A DNA stretch of 64,000 nt from Stieleria marina. GTDB lineage: Bacteria > Planctomycetota > Planctomycetia > Pirellulales > Pirellulaceae. Both the position numbers and the translations under genes were made by a program. The notes under the pieces were generated by a model. It did no database searches. It was not told the origin of the DNA and was given only the letters and a program-made list of their open reading frames with translations. Each line of letters begins with the position of its first letter. The stretch's first letter is position 1. This document shows positions 37,318 through 46,801 of the stretch, piece by piece. The DNA lies in NCBI GenBank assembly GCA_007741555.1, contig CP036526.1:7677719-7741718 (forward strand), given 5' to 3'.

Positions 37318-38148
37318 TCATGACCGCAGCAAGCTGACATCGCACTTGCCGTCTTGGACATGCACAACCGCTTCCACGTCTGGCTGACCGTACACAGCGG
37401 CACCCGTAAAGACCGTCAAGTTGCCCGCTAGATTCGCAATGCCTGCGTGATGCGTATGACCACACAGCACGTGTAGTTGGATCTTTGGATTGTCGTCGGC
37501 AAATTGCTTTAGCTGGTCGCCGACCTGACCACACACAAAGAACGGAGCCCAGTTGTCGTCGGTCGTATGGCCTTCGTACCAGCAGGCTTCGCAAAACGGT
37601 GGCACGTGAGTTGCCACGATCACATCAGACGCATTGGCTGGCAGCTGCTGGAGCTGAGTGCGCAAGCGTTCGGCAGACTGTTTTCCTTGTTGCTGAAGCT
37701 GCGATTGCCAATTCGATCGGTCGCTGGTGATAAAATCTTCGATCGAAACGAAATCGTTTAGCTTCACCTGCGATCGCAGGTAGTCACCGCAGGTAGCGTC
37801 TCCCCAGCCGTCTTCGCCGATTAAATAGACGCCGTCGGTCAGACGGGTCGGCGTTTCGAAAGTCAGATACTTCAGCAGCGGATTATTGTTGGCCGATGCG
37901 ATCACCCGCCGCCGCGTTTCCGCGATGCTGCTTTGGTAAAAATCGTGATTACCTAGTACGAAGCGCAGCGGCACCCGAAACGCTTCGGACATGCGATTGA
38001 GTTGAAAGACAACATCATCGCCTTCGGAGATATCTCCTGTGACCAGAATCGCGTCGGGACGCTGAGATTCGATCAGCGCGATCCAACGGTCCCACTGAAG
38101 CACAGGGACATGATTGAGATGAGGATCGGTCGTCCAAACAATTCGCAT
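37318..38148 (-). CDS. Calcineurin-like metallophosphoesterase
   Basis: The gene encodes 276 residues from the ATG at 38148 (MRIVWTTDPHLNH). All metal-binding blocks are present: DPH (D8, H10), VTGDISEG, LGNHDFY, ATHVPPF and CGHTHHAG. The family hydrolyses phosphomonoesters or diesters, including cyclic nucleotides and nucleotides; the substrate is not determined by these motifs. No signal peptide, so it is cytoplasmic. It is convergent with pepT. Confidence 0.92.
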   Translation of the reverse strand: MRIVWTTDPHLNHVPVLQWDRWIALIESQRPDAILVTGDISEGDDVVFQLNRMSEAFRVPLRFVLGNHDFYQSSIAETRRRVIASANNNPLLKYLTFETPTRLTDGVYLIGEDGWGDATCGDYLRSQVKLNDFVSIEDFITSDRSNWQSQLQQQGKQSAERLRTQLQQLPANASDVIVATHVPPFCEACWYEGHTTDDNWAPFFVCGQVGDQLKQFADDNPKIQLHVLCGHTHHAGIANLAGNLTVFTGAAVYGQPDVEAVVHVQDGKCDVSLLRS

Positions 38149-38244
38149 TTCGCAGGTTGGTCTTGCGCTGGATTGACTAGAGAGACGAACCAAGCCGTCA
38201 AAAGCTCTCGCAATGCGAGAGCGTTGCCCAGTGTCAACCTAAAT

Positions 38245-39441
38245 TCAAACAGCCGATTTGAGAGCGTCGACCTTGTCGGTTTTTTCCCAAGTCAGCTCGT
38301 CGATTTCGCGGCCAAAGTGACCGTAGTTTGTGGACTTGCCGTAGATTGGACGTAGCAAATTCAACTGACTGACAATGTCGGCTGGCTTGAACGAGAATAC
38401 TTCAGCGACAGCTTTTTCGATCTTGGCTTCGTCGACGGTGTTGGTGCCAAACGTATCGACCGTTAACGAGACAGGCTCTGGAAAACCGATTGCGTAGGCG
38501 GTCTGCAATTCGCATTTCGTCGCCAGTCCCGCGGCAACGATGTTCTTTGCGACCCAGCGACACATGTAAGCTGCCGAACGGTCAACTTTGGATGGGTCCT
38601 TGCCAGAGAAAGCACCGCCACCGTGACGGCCCATGCCGCCGTAAGTGTCAACAATGATTTTTCGACCGGTCAAACCACAGTCACCTTCGGGTCCACCGAT
38701 GATGAACAATCCGGTCGGATTGATATGGTAGGCCGTGTCATCGGTCAGCAAGTTTCCAGGCAGGACTTTTTCGATCAGATCTTTCTTCAAGATGTCACGA
38801 ATCTCTGCGGTCGTAATCTCAGCAGCGTGCATCGTGGAAACAACAACGGCCGTGATGCGGTTGGGTTTGCCATCGACGTATTCGACGCTGACCTGTGTCT
38901 TCGAATCGGGACGCAGCCAAGTGTGCTTGCGCTCTTTTCGCAAATTGGTGATGCCTTCACCCAACTGATGCGAGTAGGCGATTGCTGCTGGCATCAGCTC
39001 GGGGGTGTCATCGCACGCGTACCCGAACATGATTCCCTGGTCGCCCGCACCTTGTTCGGCCGTTTCTTTGTCGGCTGCCGCTGCGGCGTCAACGCCTTGG
39101 GCGATGTCGGGGGACTGCTGCCCAAGCAGATTCATGAAAAAGAAGTTCTGGGCGTCAAACTTGCAGGTGTAGCTGTAGTCGGTGCCTTCGGCGTAGGCCG
39201 AGTCGTAGTTGATTTCGATCAGCGCTTTTTTGACGACTTCGCGATAGTCGAACTCGGCTCCGGTCGTGATTTCGCCGCCCAGGATGACAGCGTTGTCCTT
39301 GACCATCGTCTCGCACGCCACTCGTGATCCGGAATCCTGTGCCAGACAAGCATCCAGCACGGCATCGGAGATTGTGTCACAAGTTTTGTCAGGGTGTCCT
39401 TCAGTGACGGATTCGGACGAAAAGATGAAACTTTTACCCAT
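38245..39441 (-). CDS. metK: S-adenosylmethionine synthetase
   Basis: The gene encodes 398 residues from the ATG at 39441 ([30 protein letters not shown]). [16 protein letters not shown] and [18 protein letters not shown] are the MetK signatures for methionine and ATP binding, and the length is close to the usual 380-400. It makes SAM, used by the several methyltransferases in this window. No SAM riboswitch was recognised in the 254-base gap before the divergent vWA gene. Confidence 0.98.
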   Translation of the reverse strand: MGKSFIFSSESVTEGHPDKTCDTISDAVLDACLAQDSGSRVACETMVKDNAVILGGEITTGAEFDYREVVKKALIEINYDSAYAEGTDYSYTCKFDAQNFFFMNLLGQQSPDIAQGVDAAAAADKETAEQGAGDQGIMFGYACDDTPELMPAAIAYSHQLGEGITNLRKERKHTWLRPDSKTQVSVEYVDGKPNRITAVVVSTMHAAEITTAEIRDILKKDLIEKVLPGNLLTDDTAYHINPTGLFIIGGPEGDCGLTGRKIIVDTYGGMGRHGGGAFSGKDPSKVDRSAAYMCRWVAKNIVAAGLATKCELQTAYAIGFPEPVSLTVDTFGTNTVDEAKIEKAVAEVFSFKPADIVSQLNLLRPIYGKSTNYGHFGREIDELTWEKTDKVDALKSAV

Positions 39442-39695
39442 AGCAGCAATCGGAGCCTGAAAGTGAGGTGTGTTTGGAAAGACCAAAACGCGAATTTGAA
39501 GTTGTGTGATAGAAGCGACCGCCCCCAGCGTCAAGCGGGGAAAATCACCCAATCCAGCACACAGAAGATGCGATTTGACTGCCGAATCAGCCGTCCAACG
39601 TCTAAACTGAAGGCTTCACGACAAACCGAGCTCAGTACGGTAGTTCGATATTCGCGTGCTGCCTAGCCAATTCTCCTCTTTCACAGCCGCGCTGC

Positions 39696-40817
39696 ATGGT
39701 CGATCCGTCGCCACGTCCCGTCCATCGCGCAGGCAATCGTGCGGGTCCTCTATCCGCCTCTGGAACTGGCCATTTCCTCGCTGAATCGCGGGATCTAACT
39801 CAATCGTTGGATCTGTTGGTGCCTGAGCGGACTACGCCCGCTCTGATCATGTCGCTCCTGCTCCACTTCATCCTGCTCACCACGCTGGGCATCATCTGGT
39901 CCAGCGAGCCGTCGGGTACCGGCGACGAAGCCGACCGTCCGGTGGGCATCGCGATTGTGCATCAATTACCCGACCGGCAGCGATATGTCGACGCGCGCGA
40001 CTTGAAAGTTCAAGAAAAAAAATCAACCCAGTCGCAACAGCAGTCCCAAAGCAGCAGTGCATCAGCTGCTGCGCCGCCCGCGGATCTATCCCCTCCCATC
40101 GACTTGGCCGGAATTCTCAATGCCATGGAATCCACTCCCTCGCCGGTATCGGGAACCGGACTGGCAGGCGAGACCGAGCTAGGTGATGACGCATTTGGTT
40201 CAGGCGACGATAAGAAGTCGGATAGTCAGGGAGACCAAGCCACCACGATGGTATTTGGGGTGTCGGGAAGTGGCTCGCGGTTCGTCTACGTTTTTGACCG
40301 TAGCGACAGCATGAATGGCCACAACGGTCGCCCCCTGCGTGTCGCCAAGGCCGAATTGATTCGCAGCTTGAAAACACTCAGCGAACAACAACGGTTTCAA
40401 ATCATTTTTTACAATGACAAAGCCAAACCGTTTCAGCTTTCCGGTGCACCGCTGCAGCTGGTCGCCGGCGAACCGTCGATGATCACGATGGCACAACGTT
40501 ACGTGGAGTCGATCGCAGCGTTCGGCGGAACCGAACACGACGTCGCACTGAAACTGGCGTTGCGAATGTCGCCTGACGTGATTTTCTTTTTGACCGACGC
40601 AAGGATTCCGCGTTTGTCAGGCACCGAACTAGCCGAAATCCGACGTCGGGCACAGCAGTCAGGAACCACGATTCACGCGATCGAATTTGGTCCCGAACCA
40701 GGCGCCCCGCAAGACAGTTTCCTGCGCGACTTGGCAGCGCAGAATCAAGGCGAGTACAAATACATCGATGTCCGTAACTTGGGCGTCCAATCGACAACGC
40801 GCGAGGCAACTCCGTGA
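39696..40817 (+). CDS. Membrane-anchored von Willebrand factor A domain protein
   Basis: The gene encodes 373 residues. One membrane helix lies at residues 50-68 (LIMSLLLHFILLTTLGIIW). A Ser/Gln-rich linker (residues 105-185) is followed by a vWA domain with a MIDAS motif D201-x-S203-x-S205 in VYVFDRSDSMNGHNG; VIFFLTDARIP is the later strand with Asp. vWA domains bind partners through a divalent metal. Its TGA overlaps the GTG start of the following TPR-like gene. This kind of pair occurs beside ExbB/ExbD-type genes in planctomycetes, though none is in view here. Confidence 0.85.
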   Translation: MVDPSPRPVHRAGNRAGPLSASGTGHFLAESRDLTQSLDLLVPERTTPALIMSLLLHFILLTTLGIIWSSEPSGTGDEADRPVGIAIVHQLPDRQRYVDARDLKVQEKKSTQSQQQSQSSSASAAAPPADLSPPIDLAGILNAMESTPSPVSGTGLAGETELGDDAFGSGDDKKSDSQGDQATTMVFGVSGSGSRFVYVFDRSDSMNGHNGRPLRVAKAELIRSLKTLSEQQRFQIIFYNDKAKPFQLSGAPLQLVAGEPSMITMAQRYVESIAAFGGTEHDVALKLALRMSPDVIFFLTDARIPRLSGTELAEIRRRAQQSGTTIHAIEFGPEPGAPQDSFLRDLAAQNQGEYKYIDVRNLGVQSTTREATP

Positions 40818-41707
40818 AGCGTGCTTTGATTGCAGGGTTGGTTGGTGTTACTGCGTTGTGGGGAGCGTCTTCGCCAGCGGAAGATCGCGTTTGGATTTCA
40901 CCACCACCGACCACCGCGGCGAGCAGCAGGTGGTTTGCACGACCGATCAAGCAACTCAGTGGCAAGATCGCTCAGTTGGACGATCGCCAACTTCGGATCA
41001 AAGTCGCCGATGCCCCCGACGATACGCTGATCGCTGCTCATCGCGTCTTGTGGATTGAATCGGATGATTTGCCGGCGGAAGCCCAGAAAGCATACGGACT
41101 TTACAACGCGGGTAAATTCGACCAAGCCCTTCGGCCTTTTTTGGATTCACTCGCCGAACACCCGCCAGTGTGGCGCCAACAATGGCTGTCCATGATGGCT
41201 GCTGACGCGGCATGGCGAGCCAAACGGCCAACGATTGCGTTGGAGTTGGTATCGCAATTAGACGCCAGGCCGCTGCCGCCAATCGTTTTATCATGGCTCC
41301 CGATCAATTGGGACAACAGCGTCAACGATCGAACAAACGAAACAGCTGCCCTGGACAAAATCAGTGCCCCGTCGGCAGCCGTACGCTTGGTGGCGGCCAG
41401 TTGGCTGATCCAATCACGCCAGCGACGCCAAGCGGTCGAAACTTTGCAAAAACTAGCGTTGGACAATCAACGACCGATCATCGCTCGGCTCGCCGAAGTC
41501 GTGTCATGGCGAGCCACTCTGCCGCCCCAGGTAGCAGGCAATGTCGCCAACTGGGAGCAGAAAGTGAACGCGTTGCCGCTGGTTTTGCAAACGGGCCCGC
41601 TTCAAAGCTTGGTTCATAAGTACCAGGCGGCAGGACTTAAAGACGAAGCTAAAAAGCTAAGGCTCTTGCTAGAACTGACGCCTGTCGTTCCCAAAAGAGC
41701 TCAATAG
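40814..41707 (+). CDS. Exported TPR-like protein paired with the vWA gene
   Basis: The gene encodes 297 residues starting with GTG, overlapping the vWA stop codon (GTGA), which fixes the start. A signal peptide (ALIAGLVGVTALWGASSPA) is present. KAYGLYNAGKFDQALRPFLDSLAEHP, TIALELVSQLDA and SRQRRQAVETLQKLALD suggest a helical repeat fold. Residues 45-85 may form a small beta domain (KIAQLDDRQLRIKVADAP). Probably partners with the vWA protein in the periplasm. No enzymatic motif. Confidence 0.8.
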   Translation: MKRALIAGLVGVTALWGASSPAEDRVWISPPPTTAASSRWFARPIKQLSGKIAQLDDRQLRIKVADAPDDTLIAAHRVLWIESDDLPAEAQKAYGLYNAGKFDQALRPFLDSLAEHPPVWRQQWLSMMAADAAWRAKRPTIALELVSQLDARPLPPIVLSWLPINWDNSVNDRTNETAALDKISAPSAAVRLVAASWLIQSRQRRQAVETLQKLALDNQRPIIARLAEVVSWRATLPPQVAGNVANWEQKVNALPLVLQTGPLQSLVHKYQAAGLKDEAKKLRLLLELTPVVPKRAQ

Positions 41708-41771
41708 GTTTGCAACCGACTCTGCAATTCATAGATGCCGTCTTGCACTGACAAATCTTATTGCACGACTC

Positions 41772-43421
41772 TTACTGTACGACTGAAATGTGCTGGAGCT
41801 TTCCCTCGCTGGACAAGACCAATCGCAGCACGCCGTATCGCACCGCTTGCGATTCTTGAAAATCGGCCCCCTTGGGAAGCCTTGCCAAGTCGAATGGGAG
41901 CACCGGCCGTGCTTCGTCTGGGGCCCCAAATTGCTGGAGCAGAAAGTCCGCATGCGCCCTCACGCTGTAGCAAAGCCCGTCAGATCGATCACTACTCGCT
42001 GCGCCCGTTTCGTACTGGGTCATCAGCTGCATTGCGACAACCGAAACGTGAGGAGATCGTTCGGTCGCAAACCCAATTTTTGGCGGCGGTTCAAACTCCA
42101 TTTCAGCCAGAGCCGATAGCGGCTCCAAACCACTGGGATGTTGCTGTCCAAGTTTTATCCACCCCGCCTCCATTCGTTTCTCACCATCACGCCAGTGAAC
42201 GGTAGTCAAATAGCCAAGCTGCAATTCATTACCGCTGAGCCTAAGAAAAGCGTCACTCAATTCCTTCCCTCCAACAAACGTGGGTTCCAAGGCGGACGAA
42301 CGGAATCGGACATAACCATCAGTCGGTCGAACGTCACCGACCACATCATCTGGCTCCGTCGCAGCGATTTGCGTCGTCGCTTCTTCATTATCGGCGAGCA
42401 ACTGTTGGTCATGAGTGCGAACAGTCCATTCGTATTCGCCTGACCAAGAGTTGCCAGACGGATTGAAAACAACACAGTTTCCGTCCTCATAAAAGGTCAA
42501 TGAAAACGAATCGTCTTCTGCAATCCAACTGCCGATGATTTGCTGGGGCTTCAAGCCGATTTGGCGCCAATGCGAAAACGCCGTCGCAATCGACGCGCTC
42601 AGCAATGCAACACAAATGACAAACATCGCCACACGCCGAAATACATAGAGACTTGACAAACTGATCTTCGAATTCAGACCTTCCCAGCGGACTGAATGCT
42701 GCCTCCAACGCGGGGCCGCTTCAGTTCCCTCTTCGATCTCCTTCGGCTCTCCGGCCGCTTCGCTACAAACGTCCGGGCCTACGACTTGCGGTGTGTCTTG
42801 AAAACTACCGGTCGACAACAACGGTGCGTCGTGATTGCTTTGCTCAGAAGCCGCTGAAGCCGACTTCTGCTTGAATCGTTTCGCCTGATCCCGAGCGACC
42901 TCGACCGGCACTCTCGTTTTCCCCATGTCGCCGACGTTCTTGGCATCGCCTACAGCGTGCTGTTGGTCAATGCGACTGGTTTCGCCAGTTTGCGTCGTTT
43001 GCCGGACCATGCGTCCTGTTTCACTTACCAAAACCATTTCGCCGGTCAAGCAAGCCGAGAGAATCGGGATTCGATCAATCGGCATCCACTCGGGGGACAA
43101 GTCGCTTTGCAATGAAGCTTCCGCTAACAACATCCCGCGAGCTGCAAACCCGATTAGTTCACGCAGCTTAAAAGGGCCCTCGGCGACAAAGCTGAGACCG
43201 CGCACGTGGTACTGCGGGACATGGACTCCATCGGGGTGAGGCAGCGGCGTTTTGGCTGTCGAGAAAAGCCCGGTGTCGGTCGCTACGGTCCACGGACCTT
43301 TGCGAGACGGGCCGATCAATGAACTGGTCGTGATGATTCGCGACAGTGCCGCTTCGCGTAATTCGATCCCCGTAAACGGGCCAACCGCAGAGCTTTCGGT
43401 CTTGATAAAAAAGGCTGTCAT
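41772..43421 (-). CDS. Membrane protein with two N-terminal GYF_2-like domains
   Basis: The gene encodes 549 residues. Two copies of a GYF_2 (DUF4339)-like module are visible: residues about 4-52 (SAVGPFTGIELREAAL, then KGPWTVATDTGLF) and 72-120 (VAEGPFKLRELIGFAARG, then SPEWMPIDRIP). A disordered, charged linker to ~260 precedes one membrane helix (FRRVAMFVICVALLSASIATAF). The exterior C-terminal part has a beta-rich GSWIAEDDSFSLTFYEDGNCVVF, like lipocalin-type stress domains. Function unknown; the GYF_2 modules probably bind proline-rich or other partners in the cytoplasm. Confidence 0.78.
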   Translation of the reverse strand: MTAFFIKTESSAVGPFTGIELREAALSRIITTSSLIGPSRKGPWTVATDTGLFSTAKTPLPHPDGVHVPQYHVRGLSFVAEGPFKLRELIGFAARGMLLAEASLQSDLSPEWMPIDRIPILSACLTGEMVLVSETGRMVRQTTQTGETSRIDQQHAVGDAKNVGDMGKTRVPVEVARDQAKRFKQKSASAASEQSNHDAPLLSTGSFQDTPQVVGPDVCSEAAGEPKEIEEGTEAAPRWRQHSVRWEGLNSKISLSSLYVFRRVAMFVICVALLSASIATAFSHWRQIGLKPQQIIGSWIAEDDSFSLTFYEDGNCVVFNPSGNSWSGEYEWTVRTHDQQLLADNEEATTQIAATEPDDVVGDVRPTDGYVRFRSSALEPTFVGGKELSDAFLRLSGNELQLGYLTTVHWRDGEKRMEAGWIKLGQQHPSGLEPLSALAEMEFEPPPKIGFATERSPHVSVVAMQLMTQYETGAASSDRSDGLCYSVRAHADFLLQQFGAPDEARPVLPFDLARLPKGADFQESQAVRYGVLRLVLSSEGKLQHISVVQ

Positions 43422-43597
43422 CGTGCAGACCGATGGGGTGGGGATCTCACGGCTTTGATCACTTTAGTTTACCGAACGCTTGAAAATAGCTCTATGATTG
43501 AAGTCGCTGAAAATCGCAGTTGCTCTCGCAACGGTCCGCTTTGTGCGGCCACGCAGCGCATCGCGCGACAACACTTGACGTTTGCCCGGGACGTGAC

Positions 43598-44542
43598 ATG
43601 AAACCATCTTACACCACCAGACAAGCCTTCACCCTGATCGAACTCCTGGTCGTGATGTCGATCATTTCGATCTTGGTTGGACTACTGTTACCGGCCGTTC
43701 AAGCGTCGCGCGAAGCAGCACGTCGAACTCAATGTCAAAACAACCTTAAGAACGTTGGCTTGGCGATTCAAAATTTCCACGCTCAGCGAAAAGAGCTTCC
43801 ACCAAGTCGCAACTACGACCACTACACTAGCTGGGCTTTCTTGATCCTGCCGTTCGTCGAACAGTCCAATCTGAGCAACGAGTGGGATGATTCTCTGAAA
43901 TACTACTACCAGAGCGACAAAGCACGGACGACTCGGATTCCACTTTACTACTGTCCGTCGCGACGTGACGGAGACATTCTCAGCATTCGTGGCGATGACA
44001 TCTATTCGCCGTTTGAGACCAGTTCACACATCCCCGGCACGGTCAGCGATTACGCGTGCTCGGCTGGTCACGGTCCAAGCGGAGTTTGGAACTGGATCAA
44101 ATCCAATGGTGCCATGATCATGGGCAATGGAGTGACCGAACCAGAGACGATCCCCGACGGCAACTTTGCAGCTCCCGGCGCCATTCTAAAAACCTGGAGC
44201 AGTCGAACGTCCTATGCCAGTTTGACCGACGGAGCAAGCCACACGATCCTGGTCGGCGAAAAACATGTCCGTCCGTCGCGACAAGGCATCAGCCCCGAAG
44301 ACGGTGCGATCTACAACGGCGACCATCCCGCCAACTTCTCACGCTGTGGCGGCCCGGGCTATCCGATCGCCAAGTCCCCGACCGCTCGGTACCAAACCAA
44401 TTTTGGCAGCTACCATGCCGGCGGGGCCACCCATTTTGTCTTTGCTGACGGCAGTGTTCGCACTCTGACGCCCGACACAAACACGGATCTTCTGGGACGT
44501 CTGACGCATCGGGCGGACAACAAATTCACCGAAGGTCACTGA
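43598..44542 (+). CDS. DUF1559-family type II secretion pseudopilin
   Basis: The gene encodes 314 residues from the ATG at 43598 (MKPSYTTRQAFTLIELLVV). The prepilin cleavage context, the hydrophobic helix (LIELLVVMSIISILVGLLLPAVQ) and AREAARRTQCQNNLKNVGLAIQNFH match the DUF1559 family, expanded to dozens of copies in planctomycetes. SAGHGPSG and FVFADGSVRTLT near the end are the usual later blocks. A prepilin peptidase would cleave before FTLIE. It may form surface pili or secretion pseudopili. Confidence 0.95.
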   Translation: MKPSYTTRQAFTLIELLVVMSIISILVGLLLPAVQASREAARRTQCQNNLKNVGLAIQNFHAQRKELPPSRNYDHYTSWAFLILPFVEQSNLSNEWDDSLKYYYQSDKARTTRIPLYYCPSRRDGDILSIRGDDIYSPFETSSHIPGTVSDYACSAGHGPSGVWNWIKSNGAMIMGNGVTEPETIPDGNFAAPGAILKTWSSRTSYASLTDGASHTILVGEKHVRPSRQGISPEDGAIYNGDHPANFSRCGGPGYPIAKSPTARYQTNFGSYHAGGATHFVFADGSVRTLTPDTNTDLLGRLTHRADNKFTEGH

Positions 44543-44572
44543 CCCACACTCAATCGACAAGCGTTGAGCGGG

Positions 44573-44608
44573 ATTGAATGAGCTCACTTCGACGGAGCTC
44601 ATTTCAAT
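44573..44608. terminator. Hairpin between convergent pseudopilin and lipoprotein genes
   Basis: ATTGAATGAGCTC at 44573-44585 pairs with GAGCTCATTTCAAT at 44595-44608 with a single bulged base and the nine-base loop ACTTCGACG. The right arm overlaps the stop codon of the lipoprotein gene. It may end transcription from both sides. Confidence 0.6.
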
Positions 44609-45033
44609 GGGAAATAGTCGACTTCGATGACAAAATGGTTGCTGCTCTCCCGCACAGTGAACTCCAAACCCGACGTATCAAAATCGCGATACTTCTGATC
44701 AAGTTTTGCTTCTGCAATCACCCCCGGCCGTTCAGCGCCTGTTCCAATCGGGACGTCCGCAATCACAGCGACACGGTGCTTCCCAGCGATTGCACCGTCG
44801 TCTACCGCAAATGTCCCTAACAAAAAACTTCCGTCCGGCTGAATCTCGCCAGTCGCCGTAGCGGCATTTTCTTTGCCGACCAGTTCAAATTCAACAGTGC
44901 CTTCACGAAGCAACTGGCCATCGGCAAATCGCACAATCCCGCCCGCGGGAAACACGTTGGTCGCCCCTCCCGAGCAACCCACGAATGTGATCGACAGCCA
45001 AACCATAGACAACGTTCGTGGAAGACTATTCAT
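44599..45033 (-). CDS. Small lipoprotein with transthyretin/carboxypeptidase-regulatory-like fold
   Basis: The gene encodes 144 residues from the ATG at 45033. MVWLSITFVGCSGG is a lipoprotein signal with the Cys at about residue 20. The mature domain (FPAGGIVRFADGQLLREGTVEFEL, then GEIQPDGSFLLGTF and AGKHRVAVIAD) is the small beta-sandwich common to many planctomycete lipoproteins of this type. It sits 77 bases downstream of the BCS1-like gene on the same strand. Function unknown. Confidence 0.85.
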   Translation of the reverse strand: MNSLPRTLSMVWLSITFVGCSGGATNVFPAGGIVRFADGQLLREGTVEFELVGKENAATATGEIQPDGSFLLGTFAVDDGAIAGKHRVAVIADVPIGTGAERPGVIAEAKLDQKYRDFDTSGLEFTVRESSNHFVIEVDYFPLK

Positions 45034-45110
45034 TTCGTGCTGCAAAATTGGATGACAAGCATTCAAGTAAAAGGCACTCGGCCAGCCGCCATTGTATCGC
45101 ACAAAAGAGA

Positions 45111-46538
45111 TCACTCGGCCGACGTCGCCCCCACTGGCTCCGAATCACTCCCCGATGCTTCGCCATAGTGAAGCTTCAAAGCCAAGCGACCGCAACGTTC
45201 TTGGAATTGCGCCGGCGTATCTTCGCGACCTGCGTGACAGATGTCATCAATCCAGTGAGGCCAATGATCTAGAATGCGCTCGGCCAACTTACGCCGACCG
45301 GCTTCATCCAGTCGGCCCATCGACACGATTCGATCGATCCGTCCTGGTCGAGATCCGATCGCCCCCGGCTGTCCGATCGCGGGATCAATCTTCTCCAAGT
45401 GATTGGTGGTTACCATCACCATCAATCCGTCGGCACGCTGCACGCCGTCCAAACAATTCAGCAAACAATCAAACGTCAGCGCGGGGCCCTGGTTAGCCGC
45501 GATGTTTTTGCGTCCTTCGAACACCGCGTCGATGTCTTCCATCAGTGCCATGCAGGGAACCTCTGCCAGCATCTGATTCCATGCCTTGAGAAGTTCATCA
45601 TTTTTCAAGGTGGCCAAGTCGAATACAAACACAGGCAGATCGAGATCTTCTGCCAGCGCACGGGCGAGGGCTGTCTTGCCCGTCCCCGGTTCACCGTGCA
45701 ATAGATAGCCGCGACGCCAAGGCAAGCCGCGATCTCGATGCCAATCTTCGGTTTCGCTCCAGCGTTTGGCTTCGTTGACCAATTCTTGCGATTCTTTGTC
45801 TAGCGCCAACCTATCCACGGCACTGGTCGCGCGATCCGGATCAGGACCAAAATCGCTCAGCTCCCAACCCAACGGTCGATGCCCCAAGCAAGCACGAATG
45901 TCCGTCCCGCTCGTCGGCGAACTGTTGCCACCGCGACTTTTTGCCGACACCATCGCAATGTTGCCTGCGGTGCCATGAATGAATCGAATCGAATGCCGGC
46001 GACCACCTGTGGATTCGTACTGGCGCACTTGCGTATTGAAAAAGTCAGTCGCGTCCAAGACCAGCTTGTCGGGGTCCATCATTCCTCGCCCAAACGTCAC
46101 CGAAATGGTTTGATAGTCGTAGTCGGCCGCCTGCAACCCTTCTTCCAAATCGCCCAAACCATCTTTACTTTTTGCAACCCAAATAGGACGCCAACCACGC
46201 CAGTAAAGTCGGCCCGACGGGGGAGCAATTTCCATGCTGACCAACTGGACACGTTGGCGAGGGCGGACAAACAGTTTCCAACCCACATACGCACGAGGCC
46301 CAAACCGAGAGGCCGTAAAGTGATGTTTTAAGTACATCAAAATGGCGTCGGCTTGGTATCCACTGACTGTCAGCTTAACGACGACGCGACCAGCTATTTG
46401 CGAGTAAAGATTCTTCAGGTGGCTCCAGCCGGTCGCAAAAATCGTCAGCAAAGCCGCCCCACCGGCCAGCATCCATCCGCTTGTCAAATCTTCCACCGTG
46501 ACTCCAAAAATAGCAAACATCAACATCGGTCTAAACAA
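45111..46538 (-). CDS. BCS1-like AAA ATPase, membrane-anchored
   Basis: The gene encodes 475 residues. A hydrophobic N-terminal segment (GWMLAGGAALLTIFATGW) is followed by a region reminiscent of the BCS1 N-domain (GRRHSIRFIH, GWELSDFGPDPDRA). The AAA module has Walker A GEPGTGKT (282-289), Walker B ALMEDIDAVF (331-340), the sensor-like VTTNHLEKIDPA and the arginine finger region GSRPGRIDRIV. Mitochondrial BCS1 pushes folded Rieske protein across the inner membrane; bacterial relatives have no firmly known role. Upstream by about 260 bases lies the coiled-coil gene. Confidence 0.85.
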   Translation of the reverse strand: MFRPMLMFAIFGVTVEDLTSGWMLAGGAALLTIFATGWSHLKNLYSQIAGRVVVKLTVSGYQADAILMYLKHHFTASRFGPRAYVGWKLFVRPRQRVQLVSMEIAPPSGRLYWRGWRPIWVAKSKDGLGDLEEGLQAADYDYQTISVTFGRGMMDPDKLVLDATDFFNTQVRQYESTGGRRHSIRFIHGTAGNIAMVSAKSRGGNSSPTSGTDIRACLGHRPLGWELSDFGPDPDRATSAVDRLALDKESQELVNEAKRWSETEDWHRDRGLPWRRGYLLHGEPGTGKTALARALAEDLDLPVFVFDLATLKNDELLKAWNQMLAEVPCMALMEDIDAVFEGRKNIAANQGPALTFDCLLNCLDGVQRADGLMVMVTTNHLEKIDPAIGQPGAIGSRPGRIDRIVSMGRLDEAGRRKLAERILDHWPHWIDDICHAGREDTPAQFQERCGRLALKLHYGEASGSDSEPVGATSAE

Positions 46539-46712
46539 TCAATTGTCCATCTTGCGGGCGTGCGAGCCGGCGATTCTTCGCTGACGTCACGGCTAGGACA
46601 CCGATGCTGCGAACAGGTTCCCGCGATTCAATGACATTCTTGGCGGAAGTTCGCCTCTGTCCAGAACCACACACAGCAGTGCCACGTTCAGATCGCCGTC
46701 CACAACAGCCAC

Positions 46713-46760
46713 AAAAAAACCGAGGCTTCCTGTGCAAAAACATTGCACTGAAAGCCTCGG
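46713..46760 (-). terminator. Rho-independent terminator after the coiled-coil gene
   Basis: On the minus strand CCGAGGCTT (from 46760 to 46752) pairs with AAGCCTCGG (46728 to 46720), with an inner GTGCA/TGCAC stem (46732-46736 with 46744-46748). The T7 run corresponding to A7 at 46713-46719 follows at once. It lies about 40 bases after the coiled-coil stop codon. Confidence 0.88.
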
Positions 46761-46801
46761 CGGCTGTGAGATCGGTAGGGACGCGGTGCCTGACCCTCAG
46801 G

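Noticed and set aside
38623-39327. 234-codon + strand frame inside metK
   Set aside because: Antisense to a highly conserved gene; a codon-bias shadow.
39442-39695. SAM riboswitch upstream of metK
   Set aside because: No paired elements fitting a SAM riboswitch class were recognisable.
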